The position numbers and the translations under genes were made by a program. Shown piece after piece: positions 9,034 to 18,240 of a DNA stretch of 64,000 nt. The stretch's first letter is position 1; each line of letters opens with the position of its first letter. The notes beneath the pieces were generated by a model, which saw only the letters and a program-made list of their open reading frames with translations, had not been told where the DNA came from and did no database searches. This DNA is from Streptomyces sp. S465 (GTDB lineage Bacteria; Actinomycetota; Actinomycetes; Streptomycetales; Streptomycetaceae): positions 2,604,001 through 2,668,000 of the forward strand of contig NZ_CP114036.1 in NCBI RefSeq assembly GCF_026898115.1. Reading direction: 5' to 3'.

Positions 9034-9831
9034 TCAACTGCGAGACACCGCCGGGGCGCTCGGCGCTTGGACGTCGAAGTGGTCGGCGTCCGGCCGCGCT
9101 TTCATCAGCGCGGTGAGCGTCTTCGCCTTCGCCTCGCCGCGCTCTCCGCTCCCCCAGGCGACCGTACGGCCGCCGGTCAGCTCCAGGGTGATCGAATCGT
9201 ACGAGCGGACCCGGAGGGAACGGGTGTCCCGGTGGACCTTCTCCGGGAGTTGGGTGACCACCCGGACCGCCTCGCGGCGCAGCCTGGCCGCGCCGAAATG
9301 GCGCGAACTCGGCGACCGGTCCGGCTCCATTTCCAGCAGCGGAACCCCCTTCGGACGCTTGCTCACGGTGGAGAACAGGACTCCCCCGGCGTCCACTTCG
9401 TGGAACTTCCCGTCCTCTTCGACAATCGCTTCGGGCTCGCGTTCCGTCACCACCAGACTGATGGTGTGCGGCCATGACCGGGATACGTCCACTTTCGCAA
9501 TCCGCGGCAGTCGCTCACGCAGCCGGTGTTCGATCGCTCCGGTGTCCACCGCCGCCAAGGGGGTGTTCATGGATACGTCGGCGGCGTCGCGCACCTCCTC
9601 GGCGGTGAGGACGGTGGTGCCGGCGACCCGCACCCGCTCGGTCCGCAGCCAGCTCGAGCCGTAGAGCAGCCAGCCGCCGCCGGCGCCGAGCAGGGTCACC
9701 GCCACCGCGGTCAGCAGCAGGGTGCGCCGGCCGGGCAGCCGGATCCGGCGGCGGGCGGCGGGACGGCGTGGGGGCGGGCCGGACGGCGACGTCCTTCGTG
9801 CACCGCGCTCGGCGGTCGACGGTCCGGCCAC
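9034..9831 (-). CDS. ftsQ: cell division protein FtsQ
   Basis: Bitopic divisome protein that forms the FtsQLB-type complex linking the Z-ring to septal wall synthesis. The 265 residues start with a basic Arg/Pro-rich cytoplasmic segment, then one transmembrane helix (about 37-57) and a POTRA domain (VRVAGTTVLTAEEVRDAA). The FtsQ C-terminal beta domain follows. The start is GTG 9831, preceded by AGGAGG; the open frame runs further upstream, but that part overlaps murG and reads as non-coding. It follows murG by 13 nt and precedes the ftsZ leader. Confidence 0.92.
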   Translation of the reverse strand: MAGPSTAERGARRTSPSGPPPRRPAARRRIRLPGRRTLLLTAVAVTLLGAGGGWLLYGSSWLRTERVRVAGTTVLTAEEVRDAADVSMNTPLAAVDTGAIEHRLRERLPRIAKVDVSRSWPHTISLVVTEREPEAIVEEDGKFHEVDAGGVLFSTVSKRPKGVPLLEMEPDRSPSSRHFGAARLRREAVRVVTQLPEKVHRDTRSLRVRSYDSITLELTGGRTVAWGSGERGEAKAKTLTALMKARPDADHFDVQAPSAPAVSRS

Positions 9832-9844
9832 GCTCCCTGCCTCC

Positions 9845-10939
9845 TCACGCCTGGCGGCGTGCGCTGATCGCCTCGTACACCATGCCGACCAGCAGCTCGT
9901 CGGCGTCCCTGCGGCCGAATTCGGCGGCGCGCCGGGACATCTCGTACAGCCGGTGCGGGTCGCCGAGCACCGGCAGCACATTGCTCTGCACCCACTCGGG
10001 GCTCAGCTCGGCGTCGTCGACCAGCAGCCCGCCGCCCGCCTTGACCAGCGGCTGGGCGTTGAGCCGCTGTTCGCCGTTGCCGATCGGCAGGGGGACGTAG
10101 GCGGCCGGGAGCCCGACGGCGGACAGTTCGGCGACGGTCATCGCGCCCGCGCGGCAGAGCATCATGTCGGCCGCGGCATACGCGAGGTCCATCCGGTCCA
10201 GATACGATACCGGGATATACGGCGGCATTCCGGGCATGTGGTCCACGCGCGGCAGTTCGTTCTTCGGGCCGACCGCGTGGAGCACCTGGATTCCGGCGCG
10301 CTGGAGGAACGGCGCGACCGTCTGGACCACCTCGTTGAGCCGGCGCGCGCCCTGCGAACCGCCGGAGACCAGCAGCGTCGGCAGGTTCTGGTCGAGCCCG
10401 AAGGCCGCGCGGGCCTCGGGGCGGACCGCCGCCCGGTCGAGGGTGGCGATGGAACGGCGCAGCGGGATGCCGACGTAGCGGGAGTTGCGGAGCTTGCTGT
10501 CCGGCGTGGAGACCGCCACGTACTTGGCGTAGCGCGAGCCGATCTTGTTGGCGAGCCCGGGGCGGGCGTTGGCCTCGTGGACGACGATCGGCACCCCGAG
10601 CCGCTTGGCGGCCAGGTAGCCGGGCAGGGCCACATAGCCGCCGAAGCCGACGACGCAGTCGGCCTTGGTGCGCTCCAGGATCTGCTCGGCGGCCTTGATG
10701 GTGCCGCGCAGCCGCCCGGGGACGGTGATCAGCTCGGGGGTGGGCTTGCGCGGCAGCGGTACGGCCGGGATGAGGCCGAGTTCATAACCACGCTCGGGTA
10801 CGAGCCGGGTCTCGAGCCCGCGCTCCGTACCGAGCGCCGTGATCCCCACGGTCGGGTCCTGCCTGCGCAGGGCGTCCGCGAGGGCGAGCGCGGGCTCGAT
10901 GTGGCCGGCGGTCCCCCCACCGGCGAGTACGACATGCAC
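9845..10939 (-). CDS. murG: MurG, lipid II-forming GlcNAc transferase
   Basis: Peripheral membrane GT28 glycosyltransferase that adds GlcNAc from UDP-GlcNAc to lipid I, giving lipid II. The 364 residues carry the GGGTAGH loop near residue 8, the second glycine loop ([12 protein letters not shown]) of the UDP-sugar site, and [12 protein letters not shown]. The start is GTG 10939. It lies 6 nt after ftsW and 13 nt before ftsQ, so all three are one transcription unit. Confidence 0.97.
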   Translation of the reverse strand: MHVVLAGGGTAGHIEPALALADALRRQDPTVGITALGTERGLETRLVPERGYELGLIPAVPLPRKPTPELITVPGRLRGTIKAAEQILERTKADCVVGFGGYVALPGYLAAKRLGVPIVVHEANARPGLANKIGSRYAKYVAVSTPDSKLRNSRYVGIPLRRSIATLDRAAVRPEARAAFGLDQNLPTLLVSGGSQGARRLNEVVQTVAPFLQRAGIQVLHAVGPKNELPRVDHMPGMPPYIPVSYLDRMDLAYAAADMMLCRAGAMTVAELSAVGLPAAYVPLPIGNGEQRLNAQPLVKAGGGLLVDDAELSPEWVQSNVLPVLGDPHRLYEMSRRAAEFGRRDADELLVGMVYEAISARRQA

Positions 10940-10945
10940 CGAAAT

Positions 10946-12397
10946 TCACCGCTCTCCGGACGGCCGTCCCTTGACGGGCCGTCTCATCGTCTTCCGTCTC
11001 ACCCGAGCCAGCTTCTTCCGCAAAGCAGGCTGCCGCATGGCCAGTGCCGCCCGCGCGGCGGGCTCCGCCCGTGCGAAGGCGATCAGCAGGCCGACGGCGA
11101 ACATGGTCGGCAACAGGGCGGACCCTCCGTAGGAGAACAGCGGGAGCGGAACCCCGGCGATCGGCAGCAGACCGAGCACCGCGCCGATGTTGACCACGGC
11201 CTGGGCCGTGATCCAGGTGGTCACGCCTCCCGCGGCATACCTCACGAAGGGGTCCTCCGTGCGTCCGGCCACGCGGATACCCGCATAGCCTAGAGCCGCG
11301 AAGAGAACGAGAACCGACAGCGTCCCCGCCAGGCCGAGTTCCTCCCCGGTAATCGCGAAGATGAAGTCGGTATGCGGTTCGGGTAGTTCGCCCCATTTCT
11401 CCATACTCGCCCCAAGTCCCGAGCCGAACCATCCGCCGTTGGCGAGCGCGTAGATCCCGTGCACCGCCTGCCAGCACTGATCGTTCGTCCCGGGCTCGGT
11501 GGCGCCGATACAGGCGAGCCGGGACATCCGGTTGGCGCTGGTCTTGATGAGCAGCACGCCGATGACCCCGGCGAAGGCGAGAACGCCCACGAAGAGCCGG
11601 GTGGGGGCGCCGGCCAGCCAAAGGAGGCCGAAAAGGATCGCCGAGAGGATGATCGCGGTGCCCATGTCCCCGCCCAGCATGATCAGGCCGAGCAGCATGG
11701 CGGTCGCGGGCACCAGCGGGACCAGCAGATGCTTCCACTGGACCAGCAGCCGCTTGTCCTGTTTGCGGGCGAGAAGATCGGCGCCCCACAGGACGAGCGC
11801 GAGCTTGCCGAACTCGCTGGGCTGGAGCAGGAACGGACCGCCGAAGGAGATCCAGTTCTGGTTGCCGTTGACCGCGATGCCCATGCCCGGGACCTGCACC
11901 AGACACATCAGGAAGACCGAGACCGCGAGCAGCGGATAGGCGAAGGCGCGGTGCAGTTTGATCGGCATCCGCACGGCGAGCAGCATCAGCGCGCCGCCGA
12001 GTGCGGCGGCCAGGAGCTGTTTGCGAAAGAAGTACGACGGCGAGAGCCCGGATTGCAGCGCCTTGATCTGGGAGGCGGAGTAGACCATGACCAGGCCGAG
12101 CACCAGGATCAGCAGTGAGCCGCCCAGCAGCAGGTAGTACGCCGTGAGCGGCCGGTCCCAGGCCCGCCGGAGGCGCTGGTGGAGCCCGCGCAGCCGGTCC
12201 AGGACGTTTCCCCGCACCGGGCGGCGCGGAGGGCGGGAGACGCCCGCTGCGCCGCGCGGGCGGGCCGGAGACGCCGCCCGGCCCTTGGCCCGCACGGCCT
12301 CCCGCACCCGCGGGGCGCCGCCCGAACGCGGCCCGGGGCGGCCGGTGCCGGGGCGTGCCGTCCGGGACCGGGGCGCGGCGGGCTGGTCAGACGTCAT
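10946..12397 (-). CDS. ftsW: FtsW, SEDS peptidoglycan polymerase
   Basis: Polytopic SEDS-family glycan polymerase that works with the class B transpeptidase FtsI at the septum. The 483 residues have a basic, Pro/Arg-rich cytoplasmic N-terminus of about 80 residues, then about ten hydrophobic segments. Conserved SEDS signatures include NGNQNWISFGG, QPSEFGKLALVLW and the late LPLFSYGGSAL. A strong GGAGGGG ribosome-binding site precedes ATG 12397. It sits between murD and murG. Confidence 0.95.
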   Translation of the reverse strand: MTSDQPAAPRSRTARPGTGRPGPRSGGAPRVREAVRAKGRAASPARPRGAAGVSRPPRRPVRGNVLDRLRGLHQRLRRAWDRPLTAYYLLLGGSLLILVLGLVMVYSASQIKALQSGLSPSYFFRKQLLAAALGGALMLLAVRMPIKLHRAFAYPLLAVSVFLMCLVQVPGMGIAVNGNQNWISFGGPFLLQPSEFGKLALVLWGADLLARKQDKRLLVQWKHLLVPLVPATAMLLGLIMLGGDMGTAIILSAILFGLLWLAGAPTRLFVGVLAFAGVIGVLLIKTSANRMSRLACIGATEPGTNDQCWQAVHGIYALANGGWFGSGLGASMEKWGELPEPHTDFIFAITGEELGLAGTLSVLVLFAALGYAGIRVAGRTEDPFVRYAAGGVTTWITAQAVVNIGAVLGLLPIAGVPLPLFSYGGSALLPTMFAVGLLIAFARAEPAARAALAMRQPALRKKLARVRRKTMRRPVKGRPSGER

Positions 12398-12450
12398 GTC
12401 GTATCCCCTCCAGTTTCCCCGCGCGGGCGGTCCATGCGGGGACCGGCGGG

Positions 12451-13902
12451 CTACTGATCGTCCGTGACCCGGCCGGAGGCCAGGTCACGCACTGCCGCGG
12501 CGAAGGCGTCGCCCCGCTTGTTGTAGTTGGTGAACATGTCCATCGAGGCACAGGCCGGGGCCATCAGGACGGTATCGCCCGGCCGGGCGAGCCGCGCCGC
12601 TTCGCGCACAGCCGCCGCCATCGCCCCAGTGTCGGTCCGGTCGAGGTCCACGACCGGGACATCCGCTGCGTGTCGCGTGAGCGCTTCGCGGATCAGGGCG
12701 CGGTCCGCGCCGATCAGCACGACGCCGCGCAGCCGCTTGGCCGCCGTAAGGACGAGTTCGTCGAAGGTGGCTCCCTTGGCGAGGCCCCCCGCGATCCACA
12801 CGATGTGCTCATAGGCGCCCAACGACGCCTCCGCGGCGTGGGTGTTGGTCGCCTTGGAGTCGTCGACGTAGGTCACCCCGTCGACGTCCGCGACATGCTC
12901 CACCCGGTGCGGATCGGGGCGGAAGGCGCGCAGGCCGTCCCGTACGGCCGTCGGCGGGACGCCGAAGGCGCGGGCCAGGGCCGCCGCCGCGAGGGCGTTG
13001 GCGATGTTGTGCGGGGCCGGCGGGTTCACATCACTGACCTCGGCGAGCTCCTGCGCCTGCTTCTGCCGGTTCGGCACGAAGGCCCGGTCGACCAGGACGT
13101 TCTCCACGACGCCGAGCTGGGAGGGGCCGGGGGTGCCGAGGGTGAAGCCGATGGCCCGGCAGCCCTCCTCGACGTCGGCCGCGCGCACCAGGTCCTCGGT
13201 GGCGGGGTCGGCCACGTTGTAGACGCAGGCCACCTGGTTGCCCTCGTAGATCCGGCCCTTGTCGGCCGCGTACGCCGCCATGGAGCCGTGCCAGTCGAGG
13301 TGGTCGGGGGCGAGGTTGAGCACCGCCCCGGAGTGGGCGCGCAGCGAGGGCGCCCAGTGCAGCTGGTAACTGGAGAGCTCGACGGCCAGCACGTCGTACG
13401 GCTCGTCGCCCAGCACGATGTCCAGGAGCGAGACGCCGATGTTGCCGACGGCGGCGGTGCGCAGCCCGGCCGCCTCCAAGATGGCCGCCAGCATCCTTAC
13501 GGTGGTCGTCTTGCCGTTGGTGCCGGTGACCGCGAGCCAGGGCGGGGCGTCCGCGCCGCGCAGCCGCCACGCCAGTTCCACATCGCCCCAGACGGGCACG
13601 CCGGCCTCGGCGGCGGCCAGGAAGAGCGGACTGGTGGGCTTCCAGCCGGGGGTGGTCACGATCAGCTCGGTGGACTCGGGGAGCGTCTCCCCGTCGCCGA
13701 GGCGGACCGTGATGCCCAGCGGCTCCAGTTCGGCCGCCTGGGCGCGCTGTGGCGCGCCGTCGCTGCCGTTGACCACGGTCACCGAGGCCCCGAGGCCCCG
13801 CAGCGCACGCGCTGCGGGGACCCCGGAGACGCCGAGTCCGGCGACGGTGACCTGCCGTCCGGCGAGGTCGGACACGTCGAGGGAGGCGGCGTCGGATGTC
13901 AC
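12451..13902 (-). CDS. murD: MurD, UDP-MurNAc-L-alanine:D-glutamate ligase
   Basis: Cytoplasmic ATP-dependent Mur ligase adding D-Glu to UDP-MurNAc-L-Ala. The 483 residues show the Rossmann-type N-terminal domain (TVAGLGVSGVPAARAL), the ATP loop TGTNGKTTT, and a YVDDSKATN motif in the C-terminal domain. I placed the start at GTG 13902, whose GTGA overlaps the mraY stop by 4 nt. The frame is open for another 1 kb upstream, but that stretch lies entirely within mraY and is not part of MurD. Confidence 0.94.
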   Translation of the reverse strand: MTSDAASLDVSDLAGRQVTVAGLGVSGVPAARALRGLGASVTVVNGSDGAPQRAQAAELEPLGITVRLGDGETLPESTELIVTTPGWKPTSPLFLAAAEAGVPVWGDVELAWRLRGADAPPWLAVTGTNGKTTTVRMLAAILEAAGLRTAAVGNIGVSLLDIVLGDEPYDVLAVELSSYQLHWAPSLRAHSGAVLNLAPDHLDWHGSMAAYAADKGRIYEGNQVACVYNVADPATEDLVRAADVEEGCRAIGFTLGTPGPSQLGVVENVLVDRAFVPNRQKQAQELAEVSDVNPPAPHNIANALAAAALARAFGVPPTAVRDGLRAFRPDPHRVEHVADVDGVTYVDDSKATNTHAAEASLGAYEHIVWIAGGLAKGATFDELVLTAAKRLRGVVLIGADRALIREALTRHAADVPVVDLDRTDTGAMAAAVREAARLARPGDTVLMAPACASMDMFTNYNKRGDAFAAAVRDLASGRVTDDQ

Positions 13903-14975
13903 GAGGCCCGCCACCCCGCGTAGAAGATGCCGAGGCCGACGATCACGCACATGCCCTGGATGATCCAGAACCGGACCACCACAAGGACTTCGCTCCACCC
14001 CTTGAGTTCGAAGTGGTGCTGGAGCGGCGCCATCCGGAAGACCCGGCGCCCGGTCGTCCGGAACGAACCGACCTGGATGACCACGGACATGGTGATCAGG
14101 ACGAACAGCCCGCCGAGGAGGGCCAGCAGCAGCTCCGTACGGGAGCAGATGGCCAGGCCCGCGAGCGCGCCGCCGAGCGCGAGCGAACCGGTGTCCCCCA
14201 TGAAGATCTTGGCCGGCGAGGTGTTCCACCACAGGAAGCCGAAGCACGCGCCCATCAGGGCGGAGGCGACGACCGCGAGGTCGAGTGGGTCGCGGACCTC
14301 GAAACAGGAGGCGGGGTTGGTCAGGGTCTGCGCGTTGGCGCAGGACTCCTGGTACTGCCAGACGCCGATGAAGGTGTAGGCGCCGAAGACCATCACGGAG
14401 GCGCCGGTGGCCAGACCGTCGAGACCGTCGGTGAGGTTCACCCCGTTCGACATCGCCAGGATCATGAACAGCGCCCAGATCGCGAAGATCACCGGGCCGA
14501 AGGACCAGCCGAAGTCCTGGACGAAGGAGAGCCGGTCGGAGGCGGGCGTCTGCTGGCGCGCGTCGGCGAAGTTCAGCGCGAGGATCGCGAAGGCGATACC
14601 GACGATCAGCTGACCGGCCATCTTGGCCTTCGCCCGCAGACCCAGGCTCCGCTGCTTGACGATCTTGATGTAGTCGTCGAGGAAGCCGACCAGGCCCATG
14701 CCCGCGAACAGGAAGAGCACCAGCACACCGGAGAAGGACGGCGGCTTGCCCGTGATCACCTTCGCCAGGGCGTAGGCGATCAGCGTGGCCAGGATGAAGG
14801 AGATACCGCCCATGGTGGGCGTGCCCTTCTTGCTGCCGTGCGTCCGCGGACCGTCGTCCCGGATGTACTGGCCATAGCCCTTGCGCGCCAGCAGCTTGAT
14901 CAGCAGCGGCGTGCCGATCAGGGTCAGGAAGAGCCCGATGGCTCCCGAGAAGAGGATCTGCCTCATGCCACCCAT
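13899..14975 (-). CDS. mraY: MraY, phospho-MurNAc-pentapeptide transferase
   Basis: Integral membrane enzyme that transfers phospho-MurNAc-pentapeptide to undecaprenyl phosphate, forming lipid I. The 358 residues contain about ten membrane segments and the family signatures KKGTPTMGG, NLTDGLDGLATG and NTSPAKIFMGDTGSL, plus the HHFELKGWSE stretch. ATG 14975 overlaps the murF stop as TGATG; a second ATG three codons later (14966) is an alternative. The 3' end overlaps murD, so coupled translation is likely. Confidence 0.96.
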   Translation of the reverse strand: MGGMRQILFSGAIGLFLTLIGTPLLIKLLARKGYGQYIRDDGPRTHGSKKGTPTMGGISFILATLIAYALAKVITGKPPSFSGVLVLFLFAGMGLVGFLDDYIKIVKQRSLGLRAKAKMAGQLIVGIAFAILALNFADARQQTPASDRLSFVQDFGWSFGPVIFAIWALFMILAMSNGVNLTDGLDGLATGASVMVFGAYTFIGVWQYQESCANAQTLTNPASCFEVRDPLDLAVVASALMGACFGFLWWNTSPAKIFMGDTGSLALGGALAGLAICSRTELLLALLGGLFVLITMSVVIQVGSFRTTGRRVFRMAPLQHHFELKGWSEVLVVVRFWIIQGMCVIVGLGIFYAGWRAS

Positions 14976-16405
14976 CAGAGGACGCCCTCACCCTTGCCCT
15001 CGAGCAGCGCCTGCGCGACCCGCTCCAGCCCCACCGACCTGGAAGCCTTCACCAACACGACGTCCCCCGGTCGCAGCTCGCTGCGCAGCAGATCGACCGC
15101 TGCCCGCACGTCGGACACGTGCACCGACTCCTCACCCCACGAACCCTCGTTCTTGGCGCCCATGTTCAGCCAGCCGGCCTCCCGGCCGCCGACCGCCACG
15201 AGCTTGCTGACGTTGAGCCGGACGGCCAGCCGCCCGACCGCGTCGTGCTCGGCCAGTGACTCCTCGCCCAGCTCGGCCATCGGGCCGAGCACCGCCCACG
15301 TGCGACGCCCCGGTGTGGCAGCGCCCATGGCGACCAGTGCGCGCAGCGCAGCTCGCATGGACTCGGGGTTCGCGTTGTAGGCGTCGTTGACGACCGTCAC
15401 GCCGTCCGAGCGCTCGGTGACCTCCATCCGCCAGCGGGAGAGCTGCCCCGCCTCGGAGAGCGCCACGGCGATCTCGTCGACGGACATGCCCAACTCATGG
15501 GCGACGGCGGCCGCGGCGAGCGCGTTCGACACGTGGTGCTCACCGTACAGGCGCATGGTCACGTCGCTGCACCCGGTAGGGGTGTGAAGTGTGAAGGCGG
15601 GCCGGCCGCCGTCGGCGAGCCGGACATTCCCGGCACGCACATCGGCCTCCTCGGCCTCGCCGAACAGGACGGTACGGGCCTTGGTGCGCGACGCCATGGC
15701 GCGCACCAAGGGGTCGTCGGCGTTGAGCACCGCCACCCCGCCGTCCTCGGCCGCCGGCAGCGCCTCCACCAGTTCGCCCTTGGCCTCGGCGATCTGCTCC
15801 CGGCCGCCGAACTCCCCGATATGGGCGGTGCCGACGTTGAGCACGAGTCCGATACGGGGCGGGGTGAGGTCCGTCAGATACCGGATGTGGCCCTTACCGC
15901 GGGCACCCATCTCCAGCACCAGGTGCTGGGTGGTCTCATCGGCGCTCATCGCGGTGAGCGGCAGACCGATCTCGTTGTTCAGCGAGCCCGGCGTCCATAC
16001 GGTCGGGCCGCGGCGCTGGAGCAGCTGGGCGATGAGGTCCTTGGTGCTGGTCTTGCCCGCGGAGCCGGTGAGCGCGACCACGGTGACACCCAGCCGCTCC
16101 ACGACGGCGCGCGCGAGCGCCCCCATGGCGGCGATGACATCGGGCACGACGATCGCCGGTACGGGAGCGTCGGCGGTGCCGACGGGACGGGCGGCCAGAA
16201 CCGCCGTGGCGCCGGCCTCGACCGCGCTCCGCGCGAAGTCGTGGCCGTCCGCGCGCTCCCCGGGGAGCGCGGCGAAGAGGCTGCCGGGCCGCACCTCGCG
16301 GGAGTCGATCACGACAGGGCCCGTGACCTTCAGGTCCGGGTCCGGTATGTCGTGCGGCTGTCCACCGACTAGGCCGGCGATCTCGGTGAGGGACAGTGCG
16401 ATCAC
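14975..16405 (-). CDS. murF: MurF, UDP-MurNAc-tripeptide D-Ala-D-Ala ligase
   Basis: Cytoplasmic Mur ligase that adds the D-Ala-D-Ala dipeptide to complete the UDP-MurNAc-pentapeptide. The 476 residues show the substrate-binding N-terminal domain, the ATP loop TGSAGKTSTKD near residue 115, LEMGARGKGHI, and NDAYNANPESM in the ligase core. The start is GTG 16405, preceded by a strong GGAGGTGAT. It is 62 nt downstream of murE and overlaps mraY by one base. Confidence 0.96.
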   Translation of the reverse strand: MIALSLTEIAGLVGGQPHDIPDPDLKVTGPVVIDSREVRPGSLFAALPGERADGHDFARSAVEAGATAVLAARPVGTADAPVPAIVVPDVIAAMGALARAVVERLGVTVVALTGSAGKTSTKDLIAQLLQRRGPTVWTPGSLNNEIGLPLTAMSADETTQHLVLEMGARGKGHIRYLTDLTPPRIGLVLNVGTAHIGEFGGREQIAEAKGELVEALPAAEDGGVAVLNADDPLVRAMASRTKARTVLFGEAEEADVRAGNVRLADGGRPAFTLHTPTGCSDVTMRLYGEHHVSNALAAAAVAHELGMSVDEIAVALSEAGQLSRWRMEVTERSDGVTVVNDAYNANPESMRAALRALVAMGAATPGRRTWAVLGPMAELGEESLAEHDAVGRLAVRLNVSKLVAVGGREAGWLNMGAKNEGSWGEESVHVSDVRAAVDLLRSELRPGDVVLVKASRSVGLERVAQALLEGKGEGVL

Positions 16406-16467
16406 TGATCACCTCCGGCCGTGCGGGAGAGCTGCCTGGAGGGTGCTGGTGCGCGCATGGCGGTCTG

Positions 16468-18225
16468 TCATCCCTGGTCGTCTTGGTGTTTGTCCCAGTG
16501 CTGTGCGCTCGCCCCGGGGCACGAGGCATCGCGCCTGTGGGCTCGCTCACTGAGCTCGATGGCTTCGCGGAGTACCTGTCGGTCGTCGAAGGCACGGACC
16601 ACGCCGGCGATGTCCTGGCCCAGCTCATGGCCCTTGCCCGCCACGATGACGGTGTCACCGGGCGCGGCACGGGCGACGGCGGCCGCGATGGCGTTGGCCC
16701 GGTCCTCCTCGACCAGCACATCACCGCGCTCGTGGGCGGGCACCTCGGCGGCACCCGCGAGCATGGCGGCGAGGATCGCGAGCGGGTCCTCGGAGCGGGG
16801 GTTGTCGGAGGTGAGGACGGCCGTGTCGGCGTACCGGGCCACCGCGGCGCCCATGGGGCCGCGCTTGAGCCGGTCGCGGTCCCCACCACAGCCGAGAACG
16901 GCGTGCAGCTTGCCGTCGGTCACCTTACGGAGCGCACGCAGCACCGACTCCACGGCGTCGGTCTTGTGGGCGTAGTCCACGACAGCGAGGTAGGACTGGC
17001 CCACGTCCACCCGCTCCAGCCGGCCCGGTACGCCGGGGACGGCGGCGATGCCGTCGGCGGCCGTCTGCGGGTCGATCCCGGCCACGGCGAGCGCCACCAC
17101 GGCGGCGAGCGCGTTGGACACGTTGAAGGGGCCCGGAAGGGGCGCGGCGGCCCGTACGGACTGGCCGTCCGGACCGAGGACGGTGAAGGTCGAGCCGAGC
17201 GGGCCGACCTCGACGTCCGCGGCGCGCCAGTGGGCGTCGGGGTGGCCCTCGGCGGAGAAGGTGGTGACGGGGACCTCGGACTGCTCGATCAGCCGCCGAC
17301 CGTACTCGTCGTCGTAGTTGATCACTCCGGCACGGCTGCGGGCCTTGGTGAACAGCTGGGCCTTGGCCTGGAAGTAGTCCTCCATGCCGGAGTGGAACTC
17401 CATGTGCTCCGGGCTGAGGTTGTTGAAGACGGCGACGTCGAAGACGCAGCCGTCGACACGGCCGAGGACCAGGGCGTGGCTGGAGACCTCCATGACGACC
17501 GAACGGACGTCGCGCTCGCGCATCACCGCGAACAGGGCCTGGAGATCGGTGGCCTCGGGGGTGGTGCGCTCGGACTTGATGCGCTCGTCGCCGATCCGCG
17601 TCTCCACGGTGCCGATGAGACCCGTAAGGCCGCCGTCGTGCTTCGCGGCGGCCCTGAGGCCGCCCTCGATGAGATACGCGGTCGTGGTCTTGCCGGAGGT
17701 GCCGGTGATCCCGATCTGCAGCAGGTCGTGACCCGGCTCGCCGTAGATCGTGGCGGCCAGCGCGCCCATCCGGCCGCGCGGGTCCTCCGCCACCAGGACC
17801 GGCAGCCCGGTGGCCGCGGCGCGCTCGGCGCCGGCCGGGTCGGTCAGCACCGCGACCGCGCCCAGGTCGGCCGCCTGGGCGGCGAAGTCCGCGCCGTGGA
17901 GGCGGGCACCGGACAGCGCGGCGTACACATCGCCGGGACGTACGGCCCTCGAGTCATGGGTGATCCCGGTGACCGCGGCCCCCTCCGGGGCCTCGGGGGC
18001 TTCGACGCCCAACTGCTCCGCCAGCTCCGCGAGCGGGATCGGGCGGACCTGGAGAGGGCGGGGCGCTCCCGGGTATTCCACAGAAACGTCCTTCTGAGGG
18101 GTTTGGGACTGGTCAGCGTGGGGCACGGCGGTGAGCGTACCCGGCACACCCGCTCCCCCGCGAAATGAGACGGGGAAGCGGGCCCGTACCGGACCGTGGT
18201 TCCCGGGGTCCGGCGTGATCGTCAT
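16468..18225 (-). CDS. murE: MurE, UDP-MurNAc-dipeptide:diaminopimelate ligase
   Basis: Cytoplasmic Mur ligase adding diaminopimelate to UDP-MurNAc-L-Ala-D-Glu. It shows GITGTSGKTTTAYL (ATP loop) and the DNPRSEDP motif that reads the diamino acid. Streptomyces walls contain LL-DAP, so the LL isomer is the expected substrate although the DNPR motif is retained. The start is uncertain. ATG 18225 sits 12-15 nt after the ftsI stop but has a weak ribosome-binding site and gives 585 aa. GTG 18081, preceded by AGAAGGAC, would give 537 aa, closer to mycobacterial MurE. The first about 60 residues are low complexity. Confidence 0.92.
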   Translation of the reverse strand: MTITPDPGNHGPVRARFPVSFRGGAGVPGTLTAVPHADQSQTPQKDVSVEYPGAPRPLQVRPIPLAELAEQLGVEAPEAPEGAAVTGITHDSRAVRPGDVYAALSGARLHGADFAAQAADLGAVAVLTDPAGAERAAATGLPVLVAEDPRGRMGALAATIYGEPGHDLLQIGITGTSGKTTTAYLIEGGLRAAAKHDGGLTGLIGTVETRIGDERIKSERTTPEATDLQALFAVMRERDVRSVVMEVSSHALVLGRVDGCVFDVAVFNNLSPEHMEFHSGMEDYFQAKAQLFTKARSRAGVINYDDEYGRRLIEQSEVPVTTFSAEGHPDAHWRAADVEVGPLGSTFTVLGPDGQSVRAAAPLPGPFNVSNALAAVVALAVAGIDPQTAADGIAAVPGVPGRLERVDVGQSYLAVVDYAHKTDAVESVLRALRKVTDGKLHAVLGCGGDRDRLKRGPMGAAVARYADTAVLTSDNPRSEDPLAILAAMLAGAAEVPAHERGDVLVEEDRANAIAAAVARAAPGDTVIVAGKGHELGQDIAGVVRAFDDRQVLREAIELSERAHRRDASCPGASAQHWDKHQDDQG

Positions 18226-18240
18226 CACTACTGGGTCCGT

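Noticed and set aside
12451..14991. 846-codon frame suggesting an MraY-MurD fusion
   Set aside because: The part beyond 13902 is out of frame with mraY and reads as nonsense; mraY and murD are two genes overlapping by 4 nt.
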